Shown here: positions 1-12,900 of the stretch, in pieces
How the letters are laid out: every line of letters begins with the position of its first letter
Numbering within the stretch: the first letter of the stretch is position 1
Assembly (NCBI GenBank): GCA_964023205.1
Contig: OZ026847.1
Location: 4,648,819-4,712,818, forward strand
Direction of reading: 5' to 3'
DNA from: Lutraria lutraria
Taxonomy: Eukaryota > Mollusca > Bivalvia > Venerida > Mactridae
DNA length: 64,000 bases
Program-made: the position numbers and the translations under genes
The notes under the pieces: generated by a model
What the model saw: only the letters and a program-made list of their open reading frames with translations
Databases searched by the model: none
Told to the model about the DNA's origin: nothing

Positions 1-287
1 TCATTTTTTACTGATAATTACATCCAAAAGAATATGTTTGGCCCCTGTGCAGCTGTCAAAACAATTTAGATTTATATACAACAACGGGTGATATAAAATA
101 TACGTAAACTACCCCTTACTGTTTTCCACGGTTGATTTCTTGCAATCAGTAAAGATCGTCACCGTGATTAGGATCATGATAACTGGATGGCATGCCAGTT
201 GTAATATTTTATGCGGTATAACTTAGTATCACGATACAATGTTCTTCTTTGTCAGTTTTTCATACACCTTGATCAATTTTTTTACAG

Positions 288-3200
288 GTTCCTCTAAGCT
301 CGCCAATTGCTTTCGGTTTTTGACATTGGTGATTGAAAAGCTACCAGAAAAAACACTGGAAAAAGTAGCCTCACAGTATTTCATGAATTCCAAAATTATG
401 TAAGTTATAAACATTTACTAATACGTTGTCCGATAAATTGTTTGCTTTGTTGAAACCGATATGTAAACATTTTTCTGTTCAGGTGATTCTTTTTGCTGAC
501 CTTACGTTAGAAATGAATCTTACAGAGCATTCATTAATAAAATTTATAGCACCTGTCAAAATAAAAGATATACGTATCATACTTGCTACACGTGTAAATG
601 AAGTTGTATGTATGTAGGTGAGGTTCAAAACCAGAAATACAATTTTAGAATGTGCAGGTTATATAAGTTGAGTCGCCAAGCGTTCAGCATTTAATCTGTA
701 TAACTGTACGAGCCGTATAATGTTTCTCTTTAGCGCCGATCCTAAGGTTTTATCATCGAAATGAGAAACTTCGAAAATTTCTTTGGACGAAAAGTTTCTC
801 TAAGATACGATAATGTAGATCTATATTTAGAAAAAAAAAGAAAATAAATTCGTTTACCTATTCTTATTTTTCTTTGAACGAAAAGATATGAAATGTATAT
901 TCTATTTTTAGAGGAAAAAAATGGTCTTACCTTTCCTGCTTTTCGGGTCAAGTAACGCAAATATGACAAATGTTAATATTCAGTTCAGTTCTGTTATGTT
1001 AATAGCCTAATCTAACATTATTTCGCAATTGTTATAAGACCATTGTCATAATCTATTGCAGAAGACATAATCAAGAGGACAGGAACGCTATCATAGACGC
1101 TATCGGAACGATCGGCGGTGAACGAGAACAAAGGATTATTTTAGACAAGATGTTCTTTGTCAAACGCTTGGACGAACAAGTCGTTGAAAGAATCATGACA
1201 TCTCTGATCGTGATAGAAAAGGATCCAAACATTGTATAACAATATTTAAATTGTCTTATGTCAATAGTCTTACTTTGTAAAATTTAACAAATGGCAATTT
1301 TTAACATTTTTTATCTAAAACAGCAATATCATTCAACAATTTTTGAAACCGTTTAACACGTTTGTATCAAAAACAAAATACTATCAATCAAGTATTTTCG
1401 CAACAACGGTGTATAACAACAGCCAATCGTCTGAAATAATATTACGGTAAAAAATAGCAATGACATGAACGAGTGTTTACACGCAGTATGCTTTCACTTA
1501 CAAAATGACCAGGGGAAAATCCTGGTATCCAAATATTTTAGCAAATAAACCAATTTTCTAAATTCATTTTTGTGGCATGTGATATATGTATAATAACTAC
1601 ATCTACATTGATCTTGAAATTCGATACCATAAATATCATAAGAGCCATTCAAAATTTACGTATTTACTTAGATTATTTTTTTTGTTTTCGATCATTCGAT
1701 TTTTTAAAATCGTATTTATAAGTACGGGAATGTGAAATTATGGAATGACAAAACCCCATTTTCGTTTAATTCAATCGAAATAAACCTTCTCGTATTTTAC
1801 GATGCTTGTGATTTTAGTTAAGATATCCCGTCTGCTGAGCTCAAACGGCAGAGAGTTGGGTATAAGGAATTCGAGTTCGTGTATTCGGACCCGAAGCGGC
1901 TTTTGGTTTTATCTGACGATTTTGTACATAACAGCCAGTCGTCATCCGCCGCTGATTATTGTTGGGGGGAGGGATTAACAGTTACCTGCAAAAATTTGGA
2001 ACACTATCATGGATAGAAACCTAGGTTGATACATCGTCGGTAACATAATTGGAACTCTGTTGGACATTGTCCTGGATTTATTTGTTTCAGTTTAGATATG
2101 TACATTATATACCATTTTTATAGTTAGCAATTCGCTCTGTGTGAAGTACAAAAGGGTAATAGTTACGCATATCAAACCATACGATAACAGAAAAGACCAA
2201 ATTGAAGCCATGCAAAGAGATTCAATCTCAAATCTTTCAATATAATGAAGACGAAATTCTCTCCAATTTTTTTTTTCTAAAATAAAAGAAATGATATACT
2301 TATATCACTTTGTACACAGGAACTCGTCAGAGTAATCTTGGATATGTGTGAAACTGGAACATTTACTAACGGTGAAAAGATAAGTAGAGCTCTTAAGGAA
2401 CAATCTTGTCTAACATTTGGTGGTATAGTTAAAGCCATGAACAAGTATGGTGACCCAGAAACAGCCAGATCCCTGATTGAAAGTATTCACGCTTTGATTG
2501 GATTACACGGTAAGCTTGCATTTTATGCTCTTTATTCCCAAGTGCAAAATTTCAAAAGATTTGAACATGTCGTGAAAGTCTACCTGGGTATACATGCATA
2601 TATTTGCCTCATACTCAGCAGGCATATATCAGCGTTGATGCATTTAATTCAGTATATAAAACAAAATGTCATACACATTAATATACAATGTGCCAATATA
2701 AAAATTGCTATACTTTTCGCAGGTCTCCAATCAGCGACAGTATTCAATTTGTTTTCTTAGCAGCATGATGTACTAAATCATCTGAATCATGTGTTAGTTC
2801 GTTGTTAACATTGCAGGGTTGCTTTTATTTTAACGGCCCAATATAAACGTTTCTTTTGAACTGAACTATGTGGCGTCATTTTGTGCATATATTGTATTTA
2901 CCATGTTAGGTATAACGCGTACATCAATAAAAAGGTTGACTTCATCGGTAATTTGTATTTAAGACCAGCAGCCACGAAAGCATCATCTAAGTCATTATCA
3001 CCCATGCCATTAGAAATTAGTATACAATTTATTTGACTTAAGATATAGTTTTCATTGATTATAGACCCATGGCAGTACAGAACTAAACGGTCTACAATGT
3101 CTGAAGCAGAATGTATCGACTATGATTTGCACAAGGTAACACTACTGGACACACTTGGCAATGCTGGACTGGAAACGTCGTATGACTATATCGTCTCCCA

Positions 3201-3975
3201 TATTAACTCAACCAACTCACAGTGGATAAAAAGGACGGGCGTGTTCGCATTAAGACATTTTGATAACGAAGAGGTAACGCTTTAATGTAGAAATTACAAC
3301 TTCAATAGCCCTCATTCCCGACCTTACTGTAGAATTATTCTTCCAGAAATACTAATATAACAATGAATTGTTTTATTTCAACTTAATGTTTGCACAATGT
3401 TCACTACTCTATTTATTTTATCTTTTTTTCATTTCCTACTTGAACATCATCAAACATTTTAAACAACGTAAAATGCAGTTCAGACCAAACTCATCATGTT
3501 TTAGTTTACTGACTGACGTTGAGACCTTATTGAATTCAGAATAACCACTCGTTTTTAAAGAGAGAGCATTGACTTATCGTCGTTTATTTACATGGGTTAT
3601 TTATATTCAAAGAAATTATGTGGAGTCGCTCAAGTTTAACAAAGAAATCGCTTTATGATGATTGAAATACTGGACAGATTTCTCTCGACTTCTTTTAGGT
3701 GGTTAATGAACTTTATAAAGCTGCTTATTTCGACGAACATGAAACCGTGAGATACGAAGCATTGTTAGCGTACCAAGCTCACCCGTTGTCACGAAGGCAC
3801 ACAATGCGACCATCGATGTCCCATCATATAGATAAAAGGTCTTTTGACATTGAAAACCCTTTGTTAGACTTTCACCTAGCAGCTCCAGCGGTCGATTGGC
3901 GGATGCCATTAGGAGTTGAGGCGCTCGGGGCTTCGTTTGGTGTGATCATGCAAAATCTTCTGGATATCTATATAT
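288..3975 (+). CDS. Vitellogenin/MTP-type superhelical (HEAT-like) domain, five exons
   Basis: Exons are 288-399, 1062-1233, 2320-2509, 3065-3273 and 3699-3975, with junction phases 2, 0, 1 and 0. The translation is a run of paired helices. The segment around LLDTLGNAGLETSYDYI, then FALRHFDNEEVVNELYKAA and HETVRYEALLAYQAHP, has the spacing and wording of the helical domain of large lipid transfer proteins (vitellogenin, apolipophorin, apoB, MTP). In that family this domain packs around a lipid-binding cavity. The N-terminal beta barrel that should precede it lies outside the window. An RTKR tetrabasic-like site (3079-3090) sits inside the domain. The 1234-2319 intron contains a possible degenerate repeat near 1830-1960; the other introns show nothing I recognise. 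Confidence 0.8.
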
Positions 3976-6900
3976 GTAAGAAAGCAGTTCTAAAGTATGA
4001 AAGTATCAATTTAGTTATACTGAAATATATTATTTTCTGTTACTTATAGAGTCAATATAAATCCATCTAACGTGCAATTAATTGATGTTTGCTTATTACG
4101 ACAAACCTCAGAGAAAGCTGCTGGTTAAGATATAAATTTACTGACAAAAATCATCTGTCCTATTTGATATGAATAAGCAATTTCATTTTTTTCTATTAGT
4201 AAATCATTTGCATTAAAGACATTTTCGATTTGGATGAGAATGTATTATTCGCACTAGGATTGTACGACTTAGATTATTTAGATGTATTCATCTTGTATTG
4301 TTTTAATACAGCCCTATTAAAAGGAAACGTTGACATTAGAGTTCATGATGAGGTTTATGCGAAGGTACATATCGGAATGATAAATGTGAACTTCGATTTT
4401 TTTGTGGGAAAAATATGTTTTAAAGGTGGAGCACGGTACGATGTGAATGTTCTAAAGGTAAGTTAAATATATTCGTACATTTTACGAACTACATTTTATT
4501 TCGATTAGTTCTTGATTTTAAGCTACCGGCGGGCGGATCTCCACTAAGCTGGTTTCTATCCTGTCATTGTGCAGCAGAATTTATTACTCCAGATGACATC
4601 CGATTTGTATCATTTTATAAGTTTTCTTACCAATTTGTCGAGTTAATATATTATGTGGAAAGTATTCGATATGAAAACAGAATTTCTTGAAATTACTCTA
4701 AATAATCATTATCATATACATGTTTTAACGTATTAAACAGTATATTGGGCTAAGTGGATTAAATTTGTAATTCAAGTTTGAAATCATAGTAGTGGTGGCC
4801 ACATCTCATAGTACTCGTATACATACTCCCTGTCACATTTTTTCTGAAATATCAAATGAACATTTTCATATTTTGTAGGAGCTTGATTTGGAGCTGATGA
4901 TTAAACTCGTCACACAGTTTTCACAAACCGTCAAAGAAATGTCTGAGAGTATTAAAAAAGGCGTAGATGCATTCAGGAATATAATAAATGGAGACAACAC
5001 TCTTAAAGACATCATAGAAGTGTTTATCCAAAATGTAAAGGACATTGAAGCAAAGGTAATGACTTAAATTACTTAAGTAAACAACTGTTGAGCTAAGGGA
5101 TTATTTAAAAAAATTGATTCGCGAGTAATGACAGATGACATGTGAACGAAGGATATCCTTAGGAAAGACAAAATGTGACCTTTATTGACAGTAGGACCTT
5201 AATAGTCGGTCAGTTTGATCTAAATAATCAATGATAGTTTTCAAATAACAGCCTTTATTCACAGAGTGGACATTGATCGGAAGAGAAGAACGCATGGGAC
5301 TGACTGTAAACTTCTTATGTTATAAAACACGAGAAAATGCGATCGAATTATGTTTGAATTGAGCTTTTTTCAGTCCTATATTTACCTAATACATGTACCA
5401 AAGAAAGTGACTATTATTAATCGCATGCAGTTTCAGTTTTTCTGCAGTCAAACTTCACAAAAAATAACTTAGTACATCTGAGTGTTCTTTACTCGTGTCG
5501 TAAATGAAGATTTTGAAAATTGTCATACATGTACTTCACTTGCGAATAACCCTGCTTTGCTAAATGTTTTTACCGTACAAAGAAGCTTGACCGATTTCAT
5601 TGATTTGTGTACGATCGTAACATTATGTGAGTTTAATTTGTAATACACACATCATATGACAGCGTTAGCCTACATTTTGACAACACTGTAAATTGTTGTC
5701 ATGGTTTTAAACATTATGTTACTAGTAAATTAAATACATTCGCCACATTTACAGATGGAAGCTCTTAGACAAAAGGTGCACCAAATAGAAACAAAGATGG
5801 CGTCTGTAAATCTGAAAACTAGCACCGAACTGAACGATCCCGTTGACAAGTTCATTACAAGACTTTCACAAGAGCTTGACAAAATTAACGAAGACGTCAT
5901 GGGATTCATCAATGTAAGTATGCTTGTATCTGTGTCAAGAAAGTCATATTCATGTTTAATATGTCATTTTTTGTCCCGTTTCCACACCTAATGGATAAAT
6001 ATGAATTCATCTGCGTAGCAGGTTGCACATAAATACACCCAACCAAAATGGCGCGTCAGTCATCGTAAATTTCCAAACACGGCTTATGCCAATGTGATTG
6101 TTAGTGTGGTGAGTTGATACATATCTCTTCCCGATTATCATATCTCATCTTTGAAGTCCATTGTTTTATCGTGAAAAGTAAAATAAACTGATACAGATTT
6201 AATTGCTCCATTATACGTGTATTATTGAGTGTAAATATTAGAATAGGTTTACTTATGGGTTTTAACGTAAACGTTTATCTTAAATTTCAGTCTATCCAGG
6301 AAGCAGTAAATGTCATAATTCCACAAGCCTCGAAACAAATCTTTGAAGCAATCGATGATATCATTAAAGGATTCTTAAATCTATATAAAGATCCAAAGAC
6401 ATCATTGTTCCGAATCGGAAAGGGAGTTTTCATGTGAGTATTTTCTTAAAAACTGACACGAGAAACACTACTTATCAAACCATATTGAAAAAGCCCAAGC
6501 GACTTCGTGGATAAGACCTTCCTAAAATCATTGAACGAATATGAATCAAACAACATTAGCACAACTACACTTCAGAATATAACGTAATACATCGAAATCT
6601 TGGACACATACTAGCAGTATTATATAACAAAACCTACTAAGCCTAGAATTAAAAACAAAACAGATAAAACATGATGATGATACAGATGGGGTACAAACAA
6701 TTAGAAATCATAAAGCGGACAGAAATATGATGTAAGTTCTATTATAAGATATAGGGTTTAATAACTTTTTTTACTATTATGCAATATGTAATTGTATCAG
6801 ATAGTTGGCCCGCCCGGATAGCTCAGTGGTTAGAGCGTTGGTCCACTGATCAAGAGGTTGTGTTTTTGAACCCCGGTTGAGGCTTACACAGACCGTGACT

Positions 6901-9900
6901 GATTAGACTGAAGATATTACATCATATACGCTAAATTGTCCACCACCTCTGAATTATGTGGAATAGATGGATAGAATGTGGTCAGTACTGATTGAGGCCT
7001 AAATAAAATACAGGGAAGCTGGTTAGAATAACTGTCCGTCACGATATAACTTTAATGTTGATAATGGCGTTGAATCAAAATAGATGATATATATGAAAGT
7101 TGATCATCATGTACTTCAGGATATTCACCAATTACAACTTACTGAAAGAGACATATGACGAGATTAAGGGTCATACGTTCGTGAAGAAAGGTAAGTTCGA
7201 CAATACATGCATGTATTATATCAGTCTAAAACTAATGGTATGTTTCAAGCTATTAACGAAGAACGAAGTACTAATTTTGATAAACTCTACATCACACAAA
7301 ATTAAATAAAGAAGCGATTAAGCTCACTGGCTGGTTAAAAGAGAAATAATGAAATAACCCAACCAAGTCGTTCAAACTCTTTTTAATTTATGAACTGGGA
7401 GTAGATGATGACAGGAAAAAAAATTGAAATGGTAGTGGTCATTTTTAAATTTGTAAGGGAAACTAAGTACAAAAAATGTATATATTCTGATTGATTGTTC
7501 TCAATTCTGTAACTGTGAAAAAAAACTAATGATTTTTTTATTTGACTCTTCTTATTACTTACAATTCAATAGTTACTTGAACAAAACTTCTAGAATTAAA
7601 TGTGTAAGCACATAATGTACATTTTGTATTAAAATACAGGCGAAGGGGTTGGTCCTTACTGGTCAAATATTGCTGATACCGTCTTGCCAGAGTTATATGA
7701 GCTTCATGAAGATGCAGAAAATGCTATTGCAACGTATGGACCTGCTTGGATCGCCCAGGAAGTAGAACTTGACCAAGTAGCTATCGCTACTAAAGGGAAA
7801 GTAACACTGGTATATATATATAAATGCGTTTAATTTCATCGAATTTAAGGAAAGGGATAGAAAAAACAATTCTCAAATTAATTGAAAACATTTACTACCC
7901 AAATCCGACACATGTTAATAATTACAAAGATCACAAAGAAACTAGGATAACCATTAGCAGAACTATCAACTGTCCAAGGTATGGAGAAATATTCAGTGTT
8001 AGCTGAAATACAAACTTTATTAGTTTCGCAAAGTGTGTCATGCATGTTTATCAATGTTAAATTCCGTAAAACAAACATACATTTCAGATTAATATACTAG
8101 TATATATAAATGTGCACTATTTCAGAGGGGTTTAAAAGAAGCTGTCATAGCTGATTTGGAGGAACTCCTGACTGACAGCTTATCGCCAGTAGTACAATTT
8201 GCGGATGTGAGCGCACCATATATGGAACACTTTGCCTCTTTGTATGAAGCAATCATGGAAATCAAGTCGGCATTCACAACACTTAAAAATGGGTAATACA
8301 TGTAGCATTCGTTTGAGGTCGATGAGTTCACGGCATGCCGTCGAATGGGGGTTATATTATTGGTCACCGTCTGTGCGTCTATTAGTCAGTCCAAATTTGT
8401 TTTATCAAAGCATTACTAAAAAACATTTGAAGGAATTTATCGAAATTTGAAATAATTTACAGGTAAACGGACCCATAAACCGATAGTATCTTGTTTGTAT
8501 TATAGCCCTTTATTTTATCTGAAAGGTAAAATTAGCAAGAGCCTAACTTCATAGTCAGTTAAGGTATTTTCTTGGAAATGTGAATAAAAAGTTACATAAC
8601 AATGAGTGTCTGTACATCTCTATCATATCTATTTTGTACTATCGCCCTGTTTTTTTCGCTACAAACAGTCATACTTTGAATTCTAAGGTTGTGTTGACAA
8701 TCACAATATGGAATTTTGAACCTGTCACTTAAGGATCAAGATTTCGCAATTTACTTTTGACTAAAATGTCATCCGTCTTGAAAATAATATGAATTAATAT
8801 AATGTATTTTAGTTAAATTAGCAATAATTACCTAATTCTAATATGTTTAGTTTAACGAAGAAATTGTTGAAATAAGTAAGCACTCAACCAGGCATTATTC
8901 ACTGAATAGGTACGAGTTTGCGAAATCACAAGTGGATCTGTTATTTGGAACAAAATGTCACAAGGATTTTCCGATACTGAGAAGAATTGAAGGTGGAGGG
9001 TGTGTACATGATGGATCATTTCCCTCTTCACTTGGAGGTGGCAACACCGAATACGAACACAAAGGCATTGATGTTACAATAGAGGCTGGGGCAGATGTAT
9101 GTAGAGTATATGACGAATAACACAATAACCTGCTCCATTGTCCACTTACGGTAACAAAGGACCGCATTCAGCACAATCGATCCATTGTCAATTGTATTAT
9201 TGTACGCAATGTATCAATACTAAAGTAAAACTCAGGTTTGACCGCAGTTGTAAGTGAACACCAAAAAATAACTCAGGTTTAGAAATAGATCTTGATATAT
9301 CTAATGAATATGTTTGGGTGCATGCTCCTTCTATGCGTTTAATGACAATGGCATGAGATGAGAAGTTCATTCCATTAACTCTTGATCCATGTTCGGCAGT
9401 TAAGGACCCTTGTTTACATTGAGCAGCGCTACAATTAGTTAAAAACAAATTTTCTGTCAGAAGTACTTGTTCAAAAGCTATGTGTTGCTTTTAAATTTCA
9501 GATAGTTGCTCCATTTGCTGGTTCGATCATGTTGAGTAATAAGTCCAATGAGGTTATAATTGATAATCCCGAGAAATTACCGCCTTCGTCGAGGATTTAT
9601 ATTACAAATATACAACCAAATGACAATATCAAGAGCCCATATAATGATGATTACGAGGAATACCTGGTTTGTAATATATCTATAAATCTATATCAATAAT
9701 TTCTGTGCGATTCTAAATTTTGAAATTCACCTAGCTGCCAATGTTCGATACTATCATTACCAAGCAAAAAATGCTTTTAGATTTTATGTCGATCGAGGTA
9801 TGCTATGTAATCAAACGTCAATACAAAGGTCTCCTTTGATATGATTTTATTGGCAAGTTGAAACTTTGAGGAACATGTAATGAAATGGTTCAAATGGAAT

Positions 9901-12900
9901 GGTCGTAGTAAAGAACTGGTGTTAGCATTATGTTTAACCACTAAGAAGTATTTACCGTAAGAGTCAGGAAGGGGTCCAAATGAAATCCTCAGAAATGTTA
10001 TTTTAAAGGAAATACAACACACAATGTCTAATTAGTTGCCTGTGGTATGAAGTTTGCATGTTCAATATCATCTTTACAACTCCTCCTGTACAGATCCAAG
10101 GGGAAGGTCCTAGTATTAGTCAGGACTTATTGATGAAGTTTATGGGACTCAAAATACGTTCAAGTTGTAGTTATTGGCAATATATTATACAAACACACTT
10201 CTTTTATAGGTATCTGCTGGAGACGTTATCGGAACGGCTACAGAATCACAGTGCTCAGGTTTCAATCACATACATGTTGCCATAATAAAGACAATTCCAA
10301 GTGGTGTAGTCAATCCAACCAAGTATATCGGCCAGGCTCCACTGTCAGTGCCCAAATGGCAGCAAATATGTGACGACAAAAAATATGTATTCATGGTTCG
10401 TAAATTTAATACATCAATACAAGAAGTACGAATGATTGTATATGTAGCGATGAGTTTAACATTCATACCATTTACTTCAGACAAAAATAAATGACAAGAG
10501 TGTATTACAAATCAGCTTAATGACATGAAAGTACATATATTCAAGAATCAAGTTATTAGTATGCATTTTATTGCGTCAATGGAACTAGTAGCATATTATA
10601 TTAAATGATATCTTATTGTAATAACTGTATTTATAATTAAGGGCGTAGTGTTAAAGAACGAACCACTAGTTGGAATAGACGGACGAGGAGAGGAAGACAA
10701 AACGGTAGATGTGCCCACCGATTCACCTCCGGATGATGTTGATGACACCGATAAACCTGGAGAAGATATCGAAACGATTTCTTGTACGTTAGAAACATAT
10801 TTCATTTCATATTAATTATTGTACTCAGTTATTAGCGACGTTTGGTGTATAACGTAACGTCAAGTCAAGCATATTACTAATATACAATTAATGTTTCTCT
10901 GAAATACTGTAGAAAATTAAGGCTCAACCCACTGAAAATGAAACCTGGGTACCTAACACGCTCTCTGTGGCGATATGTTTCTTGGCAATTGTCAGTAAAG
11001 AATAAGGTAGACCATACAGAACAAGATATCGAAGGCGAGAACATATTTGCCAAAACTATTAATTCCGTTTAAAGGTTTAAAATAATACTCAACATATTTA
11101 TATAAAAGGCATATTGGTTCAACCAGTTCACCAAAACTTACAGGTTCAGTTACGTGAATTTAAAATGTTTCACGTTTAACCATGAGAAAATCATACTCCG
11201 TATATTAGTTACGACATTTGAACGAATTACACTATTGCTTTAGACGTAAGTTTCATCAAATAGGTAAAACAATACAATTATTATAGTTGATGTAATAAAA
11301 TATGGCATGGGAACAGGCTTGTTTGCATACACGAGTGCATATCATTCCATCCCTGAGTTCCGGTTGTCCTGTTTTGCGAGAATAGTGCATTTTAATGCAG
11401 GATATATATTTAAAAAAAGTGTTCTGAAATGATATATAATTTGCATTACAGCTGACCCGGAAGGTATTTATTCCAAAGTAGGTGGACAAGATCGTACTGT
11501 ACAATCAACGATTGACGGACTTTCATCAAAACTTGGTAGGTTGACGATGATCGTTTATTCACGTTTCACGTTTCTTTTAACTTTTCAAGTTAATGTCCGT
11601 ACTGTTCGGCTCATATGTTGCTTAAGCACTGTCATGTAATATACCTTTGTTCAAAAACACAATGTAGTAAAATCTTAACTAGTTTCATTACAAAGGCAAG
11701 ACATGCGTGCAAAGTGTTTAAATAAGGCAAGAAATGCGTGCAAAATGTATAACTATTAGCAAGATATGCGTACAAAGTGTATAACTAAAGCAAGACATGC
11801 GTGCACAGTGTATAACTAAAGCAAGATATGCGTGCACAGTGTATAACTAAGGCAAGACATGCATGCACAGTGTATAACTAAGGCAAGACATGCGTGCAAA
11901 GTGTATAACTAAAGCAAAATATGTGTGCAAAGTGTTTAACTAAGGCAAGACATGCGTGCAAAGTGTATAACTAAGGCAAGACATGCGTGCAAAGTGTATT
12001 ACTAAGGCAAGACATGCGTGCAAAGTGTATAACTAAAGCAAAATATGTGTGCAAAGTGTTTAAATAAGGTAAGATGTGCGTACAAAGTGTATTAATGTTA
12101 CTTTCATTGACGTTTATAGTGATACACTATATAAGCATATTTTTTTATATGTAAGGGGCCAGCTTAAAAGACTTGATGAACAACATTAAAGCATTTCTAA
12201 AGCGGTTTTCTATCAGAAGAGTTAAGATGGGCAACATCATACAGTTCCTGGATGAGTTTGGTTTTGACGAGACCAAAGTTAAAATGGCTGAACTGATTAA
12301 GACTGTGAAGGTAGATATACATATTTTATCATTTTTATGTTCTTTGATGACTTCGTATGATTTTAAAGACATTTGCTACAGTTTCCATTTTTTTCTTATA
12401 GACATTAAGGCAAAATTAAAACTAGAACTTTTTTGAACTTTGCATGATCATAGCACATGATAACAGAAACACTTTATGTGAAATAAATTGGGGGTTGACG
12501 TACTCGTTTTTTGAGTTATCCGCCCTTGAATTAGTATTTTTGCTTATTGCTAAGGTACAGGAAAATTCATATTCTGTATACTGGTGACGAAATAATTTTA
12601 TCATGTAATGCATATTTCAAAATGACGATATCCGAGTAGAATGGGCCAATTCTATCTTATATTGTCCGAATTTTCCGTTGTTTGTACGGATGTATTCCGA
12701 TTACAAAACCACATTTACGTATTGAAGGACATGGTAGACAACAAGCCATGTATCGCCCCGTCGCGAATGTCAGAGGAAGACTTAAAGATTGAGCTGCAAA
12801 CTAGGGGAATAGATCCGGCAGGGAGCAGATCGGATATGGTGGAACTCCTAACAAGCTTAGATAATAGTAAGTTTTATTTGTATACACAATCACTCATTGT

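Noticed and set aside
742..969. Small - strand open frame
   Set aside because: It is low-complexity AT-rich intron sequence with no partner exons, similarity or codon pattern to support a gene.
1830..1960. Possible SINE or transposon fragment
   Set aside because: It has a more even base composition than its surroundings and a weak B-box-like stretch, but no clear ends or second copy in the window.
6812..6885. Possible tRNA gene
   Set aside because: The A box is good, but the acceptor stem does not pair and the B box is decayed. The sequence continues into a SINE body and tail.
10094..10166. Possible extra exon reading IQGEGPSISQDLL after a CAG acceptor
   Set aside because: Flanking exons join in phase 0, and none of the candidate donors (10158, 10164, 10167) keeps that phase. 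The M23-like domain is continuous without it.
11692..12094. CRISPR-like direct repeats
   Set aside because: The units are contiguous with no unique spacers, and the host is a eukaryote. It is a plain tandem array.
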